64,000 nt of DNA from Exilibacterium tricleocarpae (GTDB lineage Bacteria > Pseudomonadota > Gammaproteobacteria > Pseudomonadales > Cellvibrionaceae), in the NCBI RefSeq assembly GCF_007004655.1, contig NZ_ML660089.1:186001-250000 (forward strand), read 5' to 3'. Both the position numbers and the translations under genes were made by a program. This document shows, piece by piece, positions 44,029 through 51,375 of the stretch. The notes under the pieces are model-generated. The model searched no databases and had not been told where the DNA came from. It saw only the letters and a program-made list of their open reading frames with translations. Each line of letters opens with the position of its first letter. Position 1 is the first letter of the stretch.

Positions 44029-44635
44029 ATATCCCGATATCACACTCCTGCAGTTTGCCAAGGCACCGCTGTTGGGGCGGGTAAAAACCCGCATGGCGCC
44101 GGTATTGAGCGAGTCGCAATGCCTGGCGTTGCATCGGCGGCTGACGGTTCAGGTGGCGGAGACTATTCACCGCGCCGGTCTGTGCCCGCAGGAACTCTGG
44201 GTCGGCTCCCAGCCGCAGCATGCGTTTTTTACCGAGTTGGCGCTGCGCCTGGCGGTGCCTGTTCACGCACAGGAGGGGGCGGACCTGGGCGAGCGAATGC
44301 TGGCAGCGGCAACGACGGTGGCGGCCCGTGCCCGCGCTGTCATTATTATTGGCAGTGACTGCCCGTTTATCGACGCTGCTTACCTGGAACAGGCCATCAC
44401 GGCGCTGCGCGACGGTGCCGACGCCGTGGTGGGCCCGGCCCATGACGGGGGGTATGTGCTGTTGGGACTGTGCCGGCCGGAACCGCGCCTGTTCAGCGGT
44501 ATTCCCTGGGGTACCGACCGGGTATGGTCGCTTACCCGGGAGCGGCTGCGAGAGCTGGCCTGGCGTTTTCACGAACTGGCGCCACTGGCGGATATCGATC
44601 GGCCGCAGGACCTGGCTCTGCTCGAGACCGATTAA
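44018..44635 (+). CDS. DUF2064/TIGR04282-type glycosyltransferase
   Basis: A nucleotidyl- or glycosyltransferase-like protein of 205 residues. The N-terminus carries LLQFAKAPLLGRVKTRMAP, a signature of the family. The mid-region shows IIIGSDCPFIDAAYLEQAI and VVGPAHDGGYVLLGL (metal-binding Asp in a GSDCP-type motif). ATG 44018 lies inside the 3' end of the preceding gene, so the two are translationally coupled. Together with arsS and the GT2 gene it forms a tight three-gene transcript. It is convergent with flgZ, 35 bases away. Confidence 0.85.
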   Translation: MSHKYPDITLLQFAKAPLLGRVKTRMAPVLSESQCLALHRRLTVQVAETIHRAGLCPQELWVGSQPQHAFFTELALRLAVPVHAQEGADLGERMLAAATTVAARARAVIIIGSDCPFIDAAYLEQAITALRDGADAVVGPAHDGGYVLLGLCRPEPRLFSGIPWGTDRVWSLTRERLRELAWRFHELAPLADIDRPQDLALLETD

Positions 44636-44670
44636 TCAGACCTGTCAATGGGAGCTGTCGGGCACACCCT

Positions 44671-45420
44671 TCAAGCCACCGACGCGATAACAGCCCGCCG
44701 TTGTGAGCGCGCTTTGCGGGCGCGCCTTTGGATGGCCAGTACATAGCGGTCGAGCGCTTTTTGTTGATGCCGATCGAGCAACGTGAAGGCGAAGCCGCAG
44801 GTGTAGCGGTCCAGCAGACGCTGATAGCCGGGTGATCTGGCGATCAGGTGGCAGTGCAGTTCGAACTCATCGCCGATGTTTATCGTGCAGCGGTCGAAGT
44901 GCTCGTGCTTGTCGATATCGAGGCGCGCCGGCTTGGTGAATTCACAGCCGACGCCGGTAGTCGACAGATCGATAATGCGCCCGTGCAGGGCGGTGTGTCG
45001 CCGGCCCGACAGCAGCCGAATACCGGAGGGTGTGTCCGCTGCCAGCGGGGCGCGAAAGGCCTGCCGGCGCTGTTTATGGTAGATGTAGGCCGGAAAGTTG
45101 ATATTGATGGTATCGAGTAGCGTCTGCCCCCGGCCGCCGCCAGCGCTTTTCCCTTTCAGTATGACCTTCACGCCTTCATAAAAAGCGATGATGGTAAACG
45201 GCTGGCCGGCGGCAACGCGCCGGTTGGCGTCGCCGGCAACCAGTTCGTCGATAGTGAACCGGCGCCGTTGCAGATCGACATGCATCACCATACTGGCGTA
45301 GCTCTGGCGGTCGCCGTTGATTTTTACCGTCAGTTGGCTGCGCGCAAGCTGCAGAGATTTCAGGGTGCGATAGATATCCTGGACATTGGTAATCTGTTCG
45401 CCGCCGTCTTCTGTATTCAT
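44671..45420 (-). CDS. flgZ: flagellar-linked YcgR-type PilZ protein (FlgZ)
   Basis: A c-di-GMP receptor of 249 residues. The N-terminal YcgR-like domain (DIYRTLKSLQLARSQLTVKI) is followed by a PilZ domain with KQRRQAFRAPL (RxxxR) and DLSTTGVGCEF (DxSxxG). It is the last gene of the flgA-flgM-flgN-flgZ group on the minus strand, exactly as FlgZ (PA3353) is in Pseudomonas. FlgZ binds c-di-GMP and acts with the stator to slow swimming. ATG 45420 has GGGTAAG upstream; the frame from TTG 45432 is less likely. The symbol rests on order and domain type. Confidence 0.88.
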   Translation of the reverse strand: MNTEDGGEQITNVQDIYRTLKSLQLARSQLTVKINGDRQSYASMVMHVDLQRRRFTIDELVAGDANRRVAAGQPFTIIAFYEGVKVILKGKSAGGGRGQTLLDTININFPAYIYHKQRRQAFRAPLAADTPSGIRLLSGRRHTALHGRIIDLSTTGVGCEFTKPARLDIDKHEHFDRCTINIGDEFELHCHLIARSPGYQRLLDRYTCGFAFTLLDRHQQKALDRYVLAIQRRARKARSQRRAVIASVA

Positions 45421-45463
45421 AGTCTTACCCAATGCCTTGTCTGCCGCACAGAGATCCGTCGAT

Positions 45464-45967
45464 TTAAGCTTTGACCACGTTGTGGGTGCCCGGACCCTTG
45501 CCGCTGGTGCTGCCGGCGCGGTCGTACAGTCCCGGTGCCGCGGTTTGGCCGCGCAGCAGATTCAACAGCCGACTCATGGTCTGCTGGCCGCGGGCAATCA
45601 TTTTACCGTTGATGTTGTTGTGTTTCTGACAGTCTTCGAACAACGCCGCCAGCGCCGACCAGGCGCTGCTCAGTCCGATGCCCGGATAGCGTCGGTCCAG
45701 GGACTCCAACAGTGTCCGCCAGGCTGCCGCGGTCGTGTCCAGACCGGCCTCCTGCAGTAGCAACTGGCGCTGGCGTGCACCCTCCTCGAGGGCCGTCGTG
45801 TAGGTCTGCTTATCGGCCAACAGCGTTTCCAGGCGGCTCTGATCGCGACCCTTGAGGGCCGCCTGTTCCTGCTTCAACAGCGCCAGCAGCGCGGTGCAGG
45901 CGCGGCTGTCGGCGCTCATGAGCTGTTGAATTCGGCGCGGATTGATTGAGGGGGGGGATGTAGACAC
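45464..45967 (-). CDS. flgN: flagellar export chaperone FlgN
   Basis: A helical chaperone of 167 residues for the hook-associated proteins FlgK and FlgL. The pattern CTALLALLKQEQAALKGRDQ, LETLLADKQTYTTALEEGAR and RLLNLLRGQTAAPGLYDRAG is characteristic of FlgN; the C-terminal tail GQTAAPGLYDRAG is strongly conserved. It starts at GTG 45967 with GGAG 8 bases upstream. It follows flgM after 114 bases on the same strand and would be expected from the same FliA-dependent promoter. Its client genes flgK and flgL lie at 58993-63800. Confidence 0.9.
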   Translation of the reverse strand: MSTSPPSINPRRIQQLMSADSRACTALLALLKQEQAALKGRDQSRLETLLADKQTYTTALEEGARQRQLLLQEAGLDTTAAAWRTLLESLDRRYPGIGLSSAWSALAALFEDCQKHNNINGKMIARGQQTMSRLLNLLRGQTAAPGLYDRAGSTSGKGPGTHNVVKA

Positions 45968-46081
45968 AGTTTCTCCATTTATAACTCAGTCGATTGGACG
46001 GGTGTCGCTGCACGCACGGGCGGCAGGGGGGATTTCAGGGGCGGGGCACCGGTCTTCAACTCAGTGAACCGGTCCTTTGAC

Positions 46082-46396
46082 TCAGCCCAGTAAATCGTCC
46101 TGCTGCAGCAAGCGCTCGGCAATACGTTCGGCATTTACCTCAAAGCGGCCGCCGGCAATCGCCGCCTTGATGGCGTCAACCTTGTCGGTGTCGACATCGG
46201 CGGTCGTTTGAATCCTGGCTTCCAGGCGGGCCAGCGCCTGGGCCTCGCGGCTCAATACGACATCTTCCCGATCTTTGCCGCCGGTCGCTTGAGCGCCGCT
46301 TTTAGCGGTTGCGGTGCTGTTGCCGGCGGCGCCTGTTTTGCCGCGGTTGGCCTCGGCGCCGGGCGGGTTGATACCGTTGTTTGAATTGATAACCAT
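46082..46396 (-). CDS. flgM: anti-sigma-28 factor FlgM
   Basis: Binds and inhibits FliA (sigma-28) until the hook is complete, then is exported through the flagellum. It has 104 residues. The N-terminus is disordered and polar (MVINSNNGINPPGAEANRGK). The C-terminal sigma-binding helices are seen in DREDVVLSREAQALARLEAR, VDTDKVDAIKAAIAGGRFEV and NAERIAERLLQQD. A very good FliA promoter lies 58 bases upstream (46454-46480), giving the expected feedback loop. In Pseudomonas FlgM is also the partner of HsbA, so the module at 25499-27520 may act on this protein. Confidence 0.95.
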   Translation of the reverse strand: MVINSNNGINPPGAEANRGKTGAAGNSTATAKSGAQATGGKDREDVVLSREAQALARLEARIQTTADVDTDKVDAIKAAIAGGRFEVNAERIAERLLQQDDLLG

Positions 46397-46453
46397 TAGT
46401 TGCCATCCCCCTGTTCGGGTCTATCCGTCCGGGTCCTGAGTCCCTTGTAGGGA

Positions 46454-46480
46454 GAGTCGGCCGGGGCGGGTAAATCTTTA
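46454..46480 (-). promoter_or_regulatory. sigma-28 (FliA) promoter of flgM
   Basis: On the minus strand TAAAGATT, 11 bases, GCCGACTC. This matches the FliA consensus TAAAGTTT, 11 bases, GCCGATAA, with the -35 nearly perfect and the core GCCGA of the -10 intact. It lies in the flgA-flgM gap, 58 bases before the flgM start. Confidence 0.85.
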
Positions 46481-46544
46481 GTAAAAATACGACTTTTCAA
46501 CAGATGGTCGTGCAGCGGCGCCGGCGTGGGGTGGGTCGCGGTGT

Positions 46545-47252
46545 TCACAGCACCACCTCCACCCGCCCCGCAGCCACCACCCGTGCTTTGATAATACGCT
46601 GCGAATCGGTGTTTTTAACCCGTATTTGCTGGCCCACCTGGCCGTCGGCCAGGGCGATCCCCGGCGCCACTATCCGCAGGCGACCGCTGTTGGCCTCCAC
46701 CCGCAGTGCATCCCCTTTTCTGATGACTCTGGGAGCCTGCAGGCTGGAGATGCGGAACACGCCACCCTGGTTGAGATTGCGTTTCAACACCTTACCCACG
46801 ATACGATCCGGATCGCCGACATAGCCCGCGCCCAAGGTGGCGGTGTTGCGCGATGACAGCGAGATATCACCGGCTTGCACCAACTCACCGCGGGCCAGGC
46901 TGCGATTGGCCACTGCCACCCTCAGCAGGGTATCGACGCGGGCGGGTACGAAGATGCGCCAGGTTTCATCGCAGGCGGCGGCGACGGTGATATTGCCACC
47001 GCGTTCGCCGGTGTCTGAAGTTTCCAGCGTCAAGGAATTGTCACATCGACGCAGTTTCAGACGCGGATCGAGTTTGCTGACCTGAATTTTGACGGCCTCG
47101 ATCATCGGCCCATCGACATCGCTCGCATACTGCTGAGTTAAATGTGCCTGCACCTGGTTGCGAATAGCGTCGAGACTCTCGATTTCGAAAGCTGCGCACG
47201 GCCGGACGGCACCGAGTAACGCCAGGGAGACATAAACAGCACGCTTTACCAT
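46545..47252 (-). CDS. flgA: flagellar P-ring chaperone FlgA
   Basis: A periplasmic chaperone for FlgI assembly into the P ring. It has 235 residues. The signal peptide is MVKRAVYVSLALLGAVRPCA, cleaved near AAF. The N-terminal domain includes SKLDPRLKLRRCDNSLTL. The C-terminal SAF-like domain includes RSLARGELVQAGDISLSSRN, VGKVLKRNLNQGGVF and KGDALRVEANSGRLRI. A sigma-54-like site lies about 143 bases upstream (47395-47409). It is divergent from cheV. flgM and its own promoter follow. Confidence 0.95.
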   Translation of the reverse strand: MVKRAVYVSLALLGAVRPCAAFEIESLDAIRNQVQAHLTQQYASDVDGPMIEAVKIQVSKLDPRLKLRRCDNSLTLETSDTGERGGNITVAAACDETWRIFVPARVDTLLRVAVANRSLARGELVQAGDISLSSRNTATLGAGYVGDPDRIVGKVLKRNLNQGGVFRISSLQAPRVIRKGDALRVEANSGRLRIVAPGIALADGQVGQQIRVKNTDSQRIIKARVVAAGRVEVVL

Positions 47253-47394
47253 ATCTTGTCCTATGCTCTATCTATATAAACGACGGGTTTGACAACTGCC
47301 ATGACGACTCTTGCCAACCGCTATCGCCGTGGTCGTTCACAACCTTGACACTATTTGTCGTGTTCGAACTTAGGTTCCTGCAACATTGTTGCAA

Positions 47395-47409
47395 GCAAAG
47401 AGTGTGCCC
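47395..47409 (-). promoter_or_regulatory. candidate sigma-54 promoter of flgA
   Basis: On the minus strand GGGCAC, ACTCT, TTGC. It differs from TGGCAC-N5-TTGC only at the first base. It lies about 143 bases before the flgA start in the divergent region with cheV. Confidence 0.6.
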
Positions 47410-47472
47410 ACAATCAGTGATACGCCCGGCGTGGCACCCGTGAGGGAGAGCCGGTAATGAAGGAGACAAGGC

Positions 47473-48423
47473 ATGGCCGGTTTGATGGACAGTGTTAACC
47501 AACGCACCCAGTTGGTAGGGCAAAACCGCCTGGAACTGCTGTTGTTTCGCCTGGGTTCAAAGCAGCTTTACGGCATCAACGTTTTTAAAGTTAAAGAAGT
47601 GTTGCAGTGTCCGGTGTTGAACGAACTGCCCAAGTGTAACCCGGTGGTCAGGGGGGTTGCCCATATCCGCGGCGGCACTATTTCCGTTATGGATATGAGC
47701 CAGGCGACCGGCAATGCGCCACTCGACGCTCTTGAGAGCTGCTTTATCATCATTACAGAGTACAACCGATCCACCCAGGGCTTTTTGGTCAGCACGGTGG
47801 AGCGCATCGTCAATATGAACTGGGAGGACATTCATCCGCCACCCCGAGGCGCCGGCAAGGAGAACTATCTCACCGCCGTGACCGAGGTAGAGGGTAACTT
47901 GGTGGAGATTATCGATGTCGAGAAAATCCTGGCGGAGGTGTCGCCCCCGGATCATGTCGTCAGTGATGGAGTGATCGACGAAGAAGTCACCGCGCAGGCG
48001 CAAAAACGTAACGTATTGATCGTCGACGACTCGGCGATTGCCCGCAAGCAGATAAAGCGGGTTATCGAGTCGATGGGGCTGCAGACCATCCTCAAGTGCG
48101 ACGGGCGGCAAGCCCTCGACTATTTACACGAGATGATCGAGGAGGGTAAGGAACCCTGCCAGGAGTTGGCGCTGGTGATTTCCGATATCGAGATGCCGGA
48201 AATGGACGGCTACACGTTTACCGCCGAAGTGCGTACGCACCCGCAACTCAAAGACCTGCATATTGTGCTGCACACCTCCCTGAGCGGCGTGTTCAACGAG
48301 GCCATGGTCAAAAAAGTGGGCGCCGATGACTTTGTGGCCAAGTTTCACCCCGATGATCTTGCTAAACGCATTAATGATCGTCTAAAGACTGTCAATGAGG
48401 GGAGCCTGTCGGAGAGCGAGTGA
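47473..48423 (+). CDS. cheV: chemotaxis coupling protein CheV
   Basis: A hybrid of a CheW-like domain and a receiver, 316 residues. The CheW part (about 15-165; LLLFRLGSKQLYGINVFKVK, NPVVRGVAHIRGGTISVMDM, VEGNLVEIIDVEKILAEV) couples receptors to CheA. The receiver (about 180-305) has VLIVDDSAIARKQI, phospho-acceptor Asp in LVISDIEMPEMDG, and the conserved Lys in FVAKFHPDD. The ribosome site AAGGAG lies 8 bases upstream of ATG. cheR follows 46 bases on, the pair seen next to flgA in Pseudomonas. Confidence 0.96.
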   Translation: MAGLMDSVNQRTQLVGQNRLELLLFRLGSKQLYGINVFKVKEVLQCPVLNELPKCNPVVRGVAHIRGGTISVMDMSQATGNAPLDALESCFIIITEYNRSTQGFLVSTVERIVNMNWEDIHPPPRGAGKENYLTAVTEVEGNLVEIIDVEKILAEVSPPDHVVSDGVIDEEVTAQAQKRNVLIVDDSAIARKQIKRVIESMGLQTILKCDGRQALDYLHEMIEEGKEPCQELALVISDIEMPEMDGYTFTAEVRTHPQLKDLHIVLHTSLSGVFNEAMVKKVGADDFVAKFHPDDLAKRINDRLKTVNEGSLSESE

Positions 48424-48469
48424 GAGGCCAGGCGCCCTTACCGGTAGCATTAGGGATTGAATAGATAAT

Positions 48470-49327
48470 ATGGCTAACGACGTTTCAGCGCGACAGGATC
48501 GCCTGCAGCAGGGGGATTTCGAATATTTTCGTCAGTTTCTCCAAGATGCCTGCGGCATCTCTCTGGGGGAGAACAAACAATACCTGGTTACCACGCGCGT
48601 GCGCGGGATTCTTTCTGACAACAATTTGGAGTCGTTGAAGGCTCTGGTTGATCAGATGAAGCAGCCGCGCCATTCACAACTGCGCGACCAGGTGATCGAT
48701 GCCATGACCACCAATGAAACCTTCTGGTTTCGCGATGTCTATCCGTTTGAATATCTCAAAAACGTGTTGTTCGATCAGTTGCAGCAAGATGGAGCCAGTG
48801 CCGGCGCTATCCGCATGTGGTGTGCCGCCTGTGCCTCGGGTCAGGAGCCTTACTCCATCAGCATCGCTGTCGAGGAGCATCGGTACAGCAAGCCGGGCGC
48901 CGGCCCGCGGGAGGTAAAGATCGTTGCCACTGACCTGTCAACCAGTTCCCTGATCGCGGCGCGGTGTGGGGAATACGACAGTTCGTCGGTGCAGCGCGGC
49001 TTGGTTCCGGAGCGCTTGAACGTTTTTTTCGATCGCTGTGAGGGCGATAGGTGGCGGGTCAAACCCGCGGTGCGCAACCGGGTGGAGTTTCGCACATTGA
49101 ATCTCATGGACTCCTATGCCGTGCTCGGAAAATTCGATGTTATTTTCTGTCGCAACGTGCTGATTTACTTTTCCGGTGATCTGAAGCGGGATATCCTGAG
49201 ACGCCTTCACTGTGCGTTAAAACCCGGTGGTTTACTGTTTCTGGGCGCATCGGAGGGTTTGGCTGGTGTCGCCGACCTGTTTGAGATGGTGCATTGCAAG
49301 CCGGGGATTTTATACCGCGCCTTGTAA
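48470..49327 (+). CDS. cheR: chemoreceptor glutamate methyltransferase CheR
   Basis: Methylates glutamates of chemoreceptors with S-adenosylmethionine during adaptation. It has 285 residues. The N-terminal helical domain shows DFEYFRQFLQDACGISLGEN and the methyltransferase domain shows MTTNETFWFRD, IRMWCAACASGQEPYSIS, VIFCRNVLIYFSGDLKRD and GGLLFLGASEGLAG. All family motifs are intact and no TPR extension is present. Neither MCP in this window carries the CheR-binding C-terminal pentapeptide. It follows cheV and is separated from flgB by a 385-base gap that holds the flgB promoter. Confidence 0.97.
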   Translation: MANDVSARQDRLQQGDFEYFRQFLQDACGISLGENKQYLVTTRVRGILSDNNLESLKALVDQMKQPRHSQLRDQVIDAMTTNETFWFRDVYPFEYLKNVLFDQLQQDGASAGAIRMWCAACASGQEPYSISIAVEEHRYSKPGAGPREVKIVATDLSTSSLIAARCGEYDSSSVQRGLVPERLNVFFDRCEGDRWRVKPAVRNRVEFRTLNLMDSYAVLGKFDVIFCRNVLIYFSGDLKRDILRRLHCALKPGGLLFLGASEGLAGVADLFEMVHCKPGILYRAL

Positions 49328-49598
49328 GTGAGATGGTTGCCCCGGCGCCGGTGGTTACTCTGAGTCCCAACCTCTAATTCAACGCTTTTCAGCGGCCCCC
49401 TGTGCAGGTTTTCTGGCGGTTTTTTACGATTGCCTGGCCACTGCCGCGGTACTGAATTGTGCCAATTGTGAAACGGTCCCTGATTCTTTGCCGTCCGCAG
49501 AGGAAAGATATTGCCGCTTTCCGGCCAGCCTCCCGATACCTATCGTCGTTTAATAATAAAATATAAGAAAATCAAAAAGTTAAAGACTCTCTTTGTAT

Positions 49599-49613
49599 TG
49601 GCACAAGCCTTGC
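49599..49613 (+). promoter_or_regulatory. sigma-54 promoter of the flgB operon
   Basis: TGGCAC, AAGCC, TTGC: a perfect match to the sigma-54 -24/-12 consensus, 100 bases before the flgB start. The remaining gene-free stretch (49328-49598) includes an AT-rich tract at about 49548-49595 where an activator could bind; no site for FleQ or FleR was identified. Confidence 0.88.
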
Positions 49614-49712
49614 TGTATCGAGATTGAGGATGAGACCCAGGTACGAATCCGGTGTCAGTGCAGTCACAGTGTCGGGCTACCGTCCTCGAGTCCGGCCCGG
49701 CGGGAGAATCAA

Positions 49713-50117
49713 ATGTCCATCAATTTTGAAAAAGCTTTGGGTATTCACGGTATCGCCCTGCAGTTGCGCAGCCGGCGGGCGGCAGTACTGGCCAACAATC
49801 TGGCCAATACCGATACACCCAATTTCCGGGCCCGCGATATCGATTTCCACAGCCTGGTCAAAGCGCGTATGCAAGGACATCCCACCGGACTGCCGGTGAC
49901 CACCACCCATGCCGGTCACCAGCGCAGTTTACTGCAGGCCGGCGATCGCGAGTTGCTCTACCGCACCCCGCAGCAGCCCGCCGTCGATGGCAATACAGTG
50001 GAAGAGCAGGTAGAACACGCCGAGTTTATGAAAAATGCCCTGGCTTACCAGGCCAGTTTTCGGTTTTTGAACGGCACGTTTAAAGGGTTGAAAACCGCTA
50101 TTCGCGGTCAATTATAA
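49713..50117 (+). CDS. flgB: flagellar basal-body rod protein FlgB
   Basis: A proximal rod subunit of 134 residues. It begins MSINFEKALGIHGIALQLRS and carries the rod signature LANNLANTDTPNFRARDIDF. The C-terminal helix (KNALAYQASFRFLNGTFKGL) is typical. ATG 49713 has GGGAG upstream; the longer frame to 49593 overlaps the sigma-54 promoter. It is the first gene of the flgB-flgL cluster. Confidence 0.96.
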   Translation: MSINFEKALGIHGIALQLRSRRAAVLANNLANTDTPNFRARDIDFHSLVKARMQGHPTGLPVTTTHAGHQRSLLQAGDRELLYRTPQQPAVDGNTVEEQVEHAEFMKNALAYQASFRFLNGTFKGLKTAIRGQL

Positions 50118-50140
50118 TCGCGCGGGCGGAGGCTGATTCC

Positions 50141-50584
50141 ATGTCGCTAGGTTCCATTTTCGATATTGCCGGTTCCGGCATGAGTGCGCAGAGCGTTCGC
50201 CTGAACACGACAGCCAGTAACCTGGCCAATGCGCAGTCGGCCAGCTCCAGCACCGAGGCGGTCTATCGCGGTCGCCACCCGGTGTTTGCCGCCGTGCAAA
50301 AGGCGGTGTTGGAGGGCGGCTTCGATCCGCATACCAACCTTGCCGATCCCGCCAGTGCCGGGGTCAGGGTGCTGGGTATCGTCGAGAGTGACGCGCCCCT
50401 GCAACGTCGCTACGAACCCGCACATCCGCAGGCCGACGAGGAGGGATATGTGTTTTATCCCAACGTGAATGTGGTGGAAGAGATGACCAATATGATCTCG
50501 GCATCGCGTTCTTTTCAGATGAACGTGGAAGTGATGAACTCGGCCAAGCAGATGATGCAGCGGGTTTTGAGCCTGGGCGAATAG
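50141..50584 (+). CDS. flgC: flagellar basal-body rod protein FlgC
   Basis: A proximal rod subunit of 147 residues. The N-terminus MSLGSIFDIAGSGMSAQSVR is followed by NTTASNLANAQSASSS and the C-terminal NVNVVEEMTNMISASRSFQM, then MNSAKQMMQRVLSLGE. All are standard FlgC features. The start is 24 bases after the flgB stop, with GGAGG about 10 bases upstream. Confidence 0.97.
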   Translation: MSLGSIFDIAGSGMSAQSVRLNTTASNLANAQSASSSTEAVYRGRHPVFAAVQKAVLEGGFDPHTNLADPASAGVRVLGIVESDAPLQRRYEPAHPQADEEGYVFYPNVNVVEEMTNMISASRSFQMNVEVMNSAKQMMQRVLSLGE

Positions 50585-50605
50585 TGGGGGAGCGGGGTTA
50601 GCAAT

Positions 50606-51331
50606 ATGACGGATATCAGCGCAACCGGCGGTACTCTGAACGGTCTGTCGATACGGGAAAAAACCCAACCGGCGTCCGCGGATAATCAGCTCGGCCAGAG
50701 TGCGTTTCTGGAGCTTATGATCACGCAACTGGAGAATCAGGACCCGCTGAGTCCCCAGGACAACGGTGATTTCATCGCGCAGTTGGCCCAGTTCAGCTCG
50801 GTGGAGGGCATCGACCGTCTCAATAACAGTTTTGATTCTTTCAGCGCGCATTTTCTCTCCAATCAGGCACTGCAGGCGTCCTCGCTGGTGGGACGCTCGG
50901 TGACGGTCGCTTCCGAAACAGCGATCCTGGAAGCTCACGGTATTGTCTCCGGTAGCTTTGCGCTGCCGGCCAGTACCACACAGATGCGCGTTGATGTTTA
51001 TTCAGAAGCTGGAGAATTGCTGCAGACCATGCCGCTCGGTTTTCAAACCGCGGGCGAGAAACTGATGCGCTGGGATGGTTTGAACCTGGAAATAAACGGT
51101 GAAATCGTCGACTGGACGGCCGCTATTGCCGAGGCGGACCTGCCCGCGGCACTGCCGCCCGGTAAATACCGTTTTGAAGTCAACGCCGCTATCGACGGGG
51201 AAAACACCCGTCTCGATACCGCGCTCAGTGCCAATGTCAACAGCGTGACACTGGCGGCCGACGGCGGTATCAGTCTCAACCTGGCCGGGCTGGGCACCGT
51301 GAGTCTGGACGACGTAAAGCAGTTTAATTGA
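50606..51331 (+). CDS. flgD: flagellar hook-capping protein FlgD
   Basis: A scaffold that caps the hook during its assembly. It has 241 residues. The conserved N-terminal segment is SAFLELMITQLENQDPLSPQ with NGDFIAQLAQFSSVEGID. The C-terminal half has the FlgD Ig-like part (MRVDVYSEAGELLQTMPLGF, RWDGLNLEINGEIVDW, GKYRFEVNAAIDGE). It starts 22 bases after flgC with GGGGAG upstream. Confidence 0.96.
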   Translation: MTDISATGGTLNGLSIREKTQPASADNQLGQSAFLELMITQLENQDPLSPQDNGDFIAQLAQFSSVEGIDRLNNSFDSFSAHFLSNQALQASSLVGRSVTVASETAILEAHGIVSGSFALPASTTQMRVDVYSEAGELLQTMPLGFQTAGEKLMRWDGLNLEINGEIVDWTAAIAEADLPAALPPGKYRFEVNAAIDGENTRLDTALSANVNSVTLAADGGISLNLAGLGTVSLDDVKQFN

Positions 51332-51375
51332 ACCGCCTCGATGGGTCCTGTCGGGCGAAGCAGTAGGAGAGTTCT

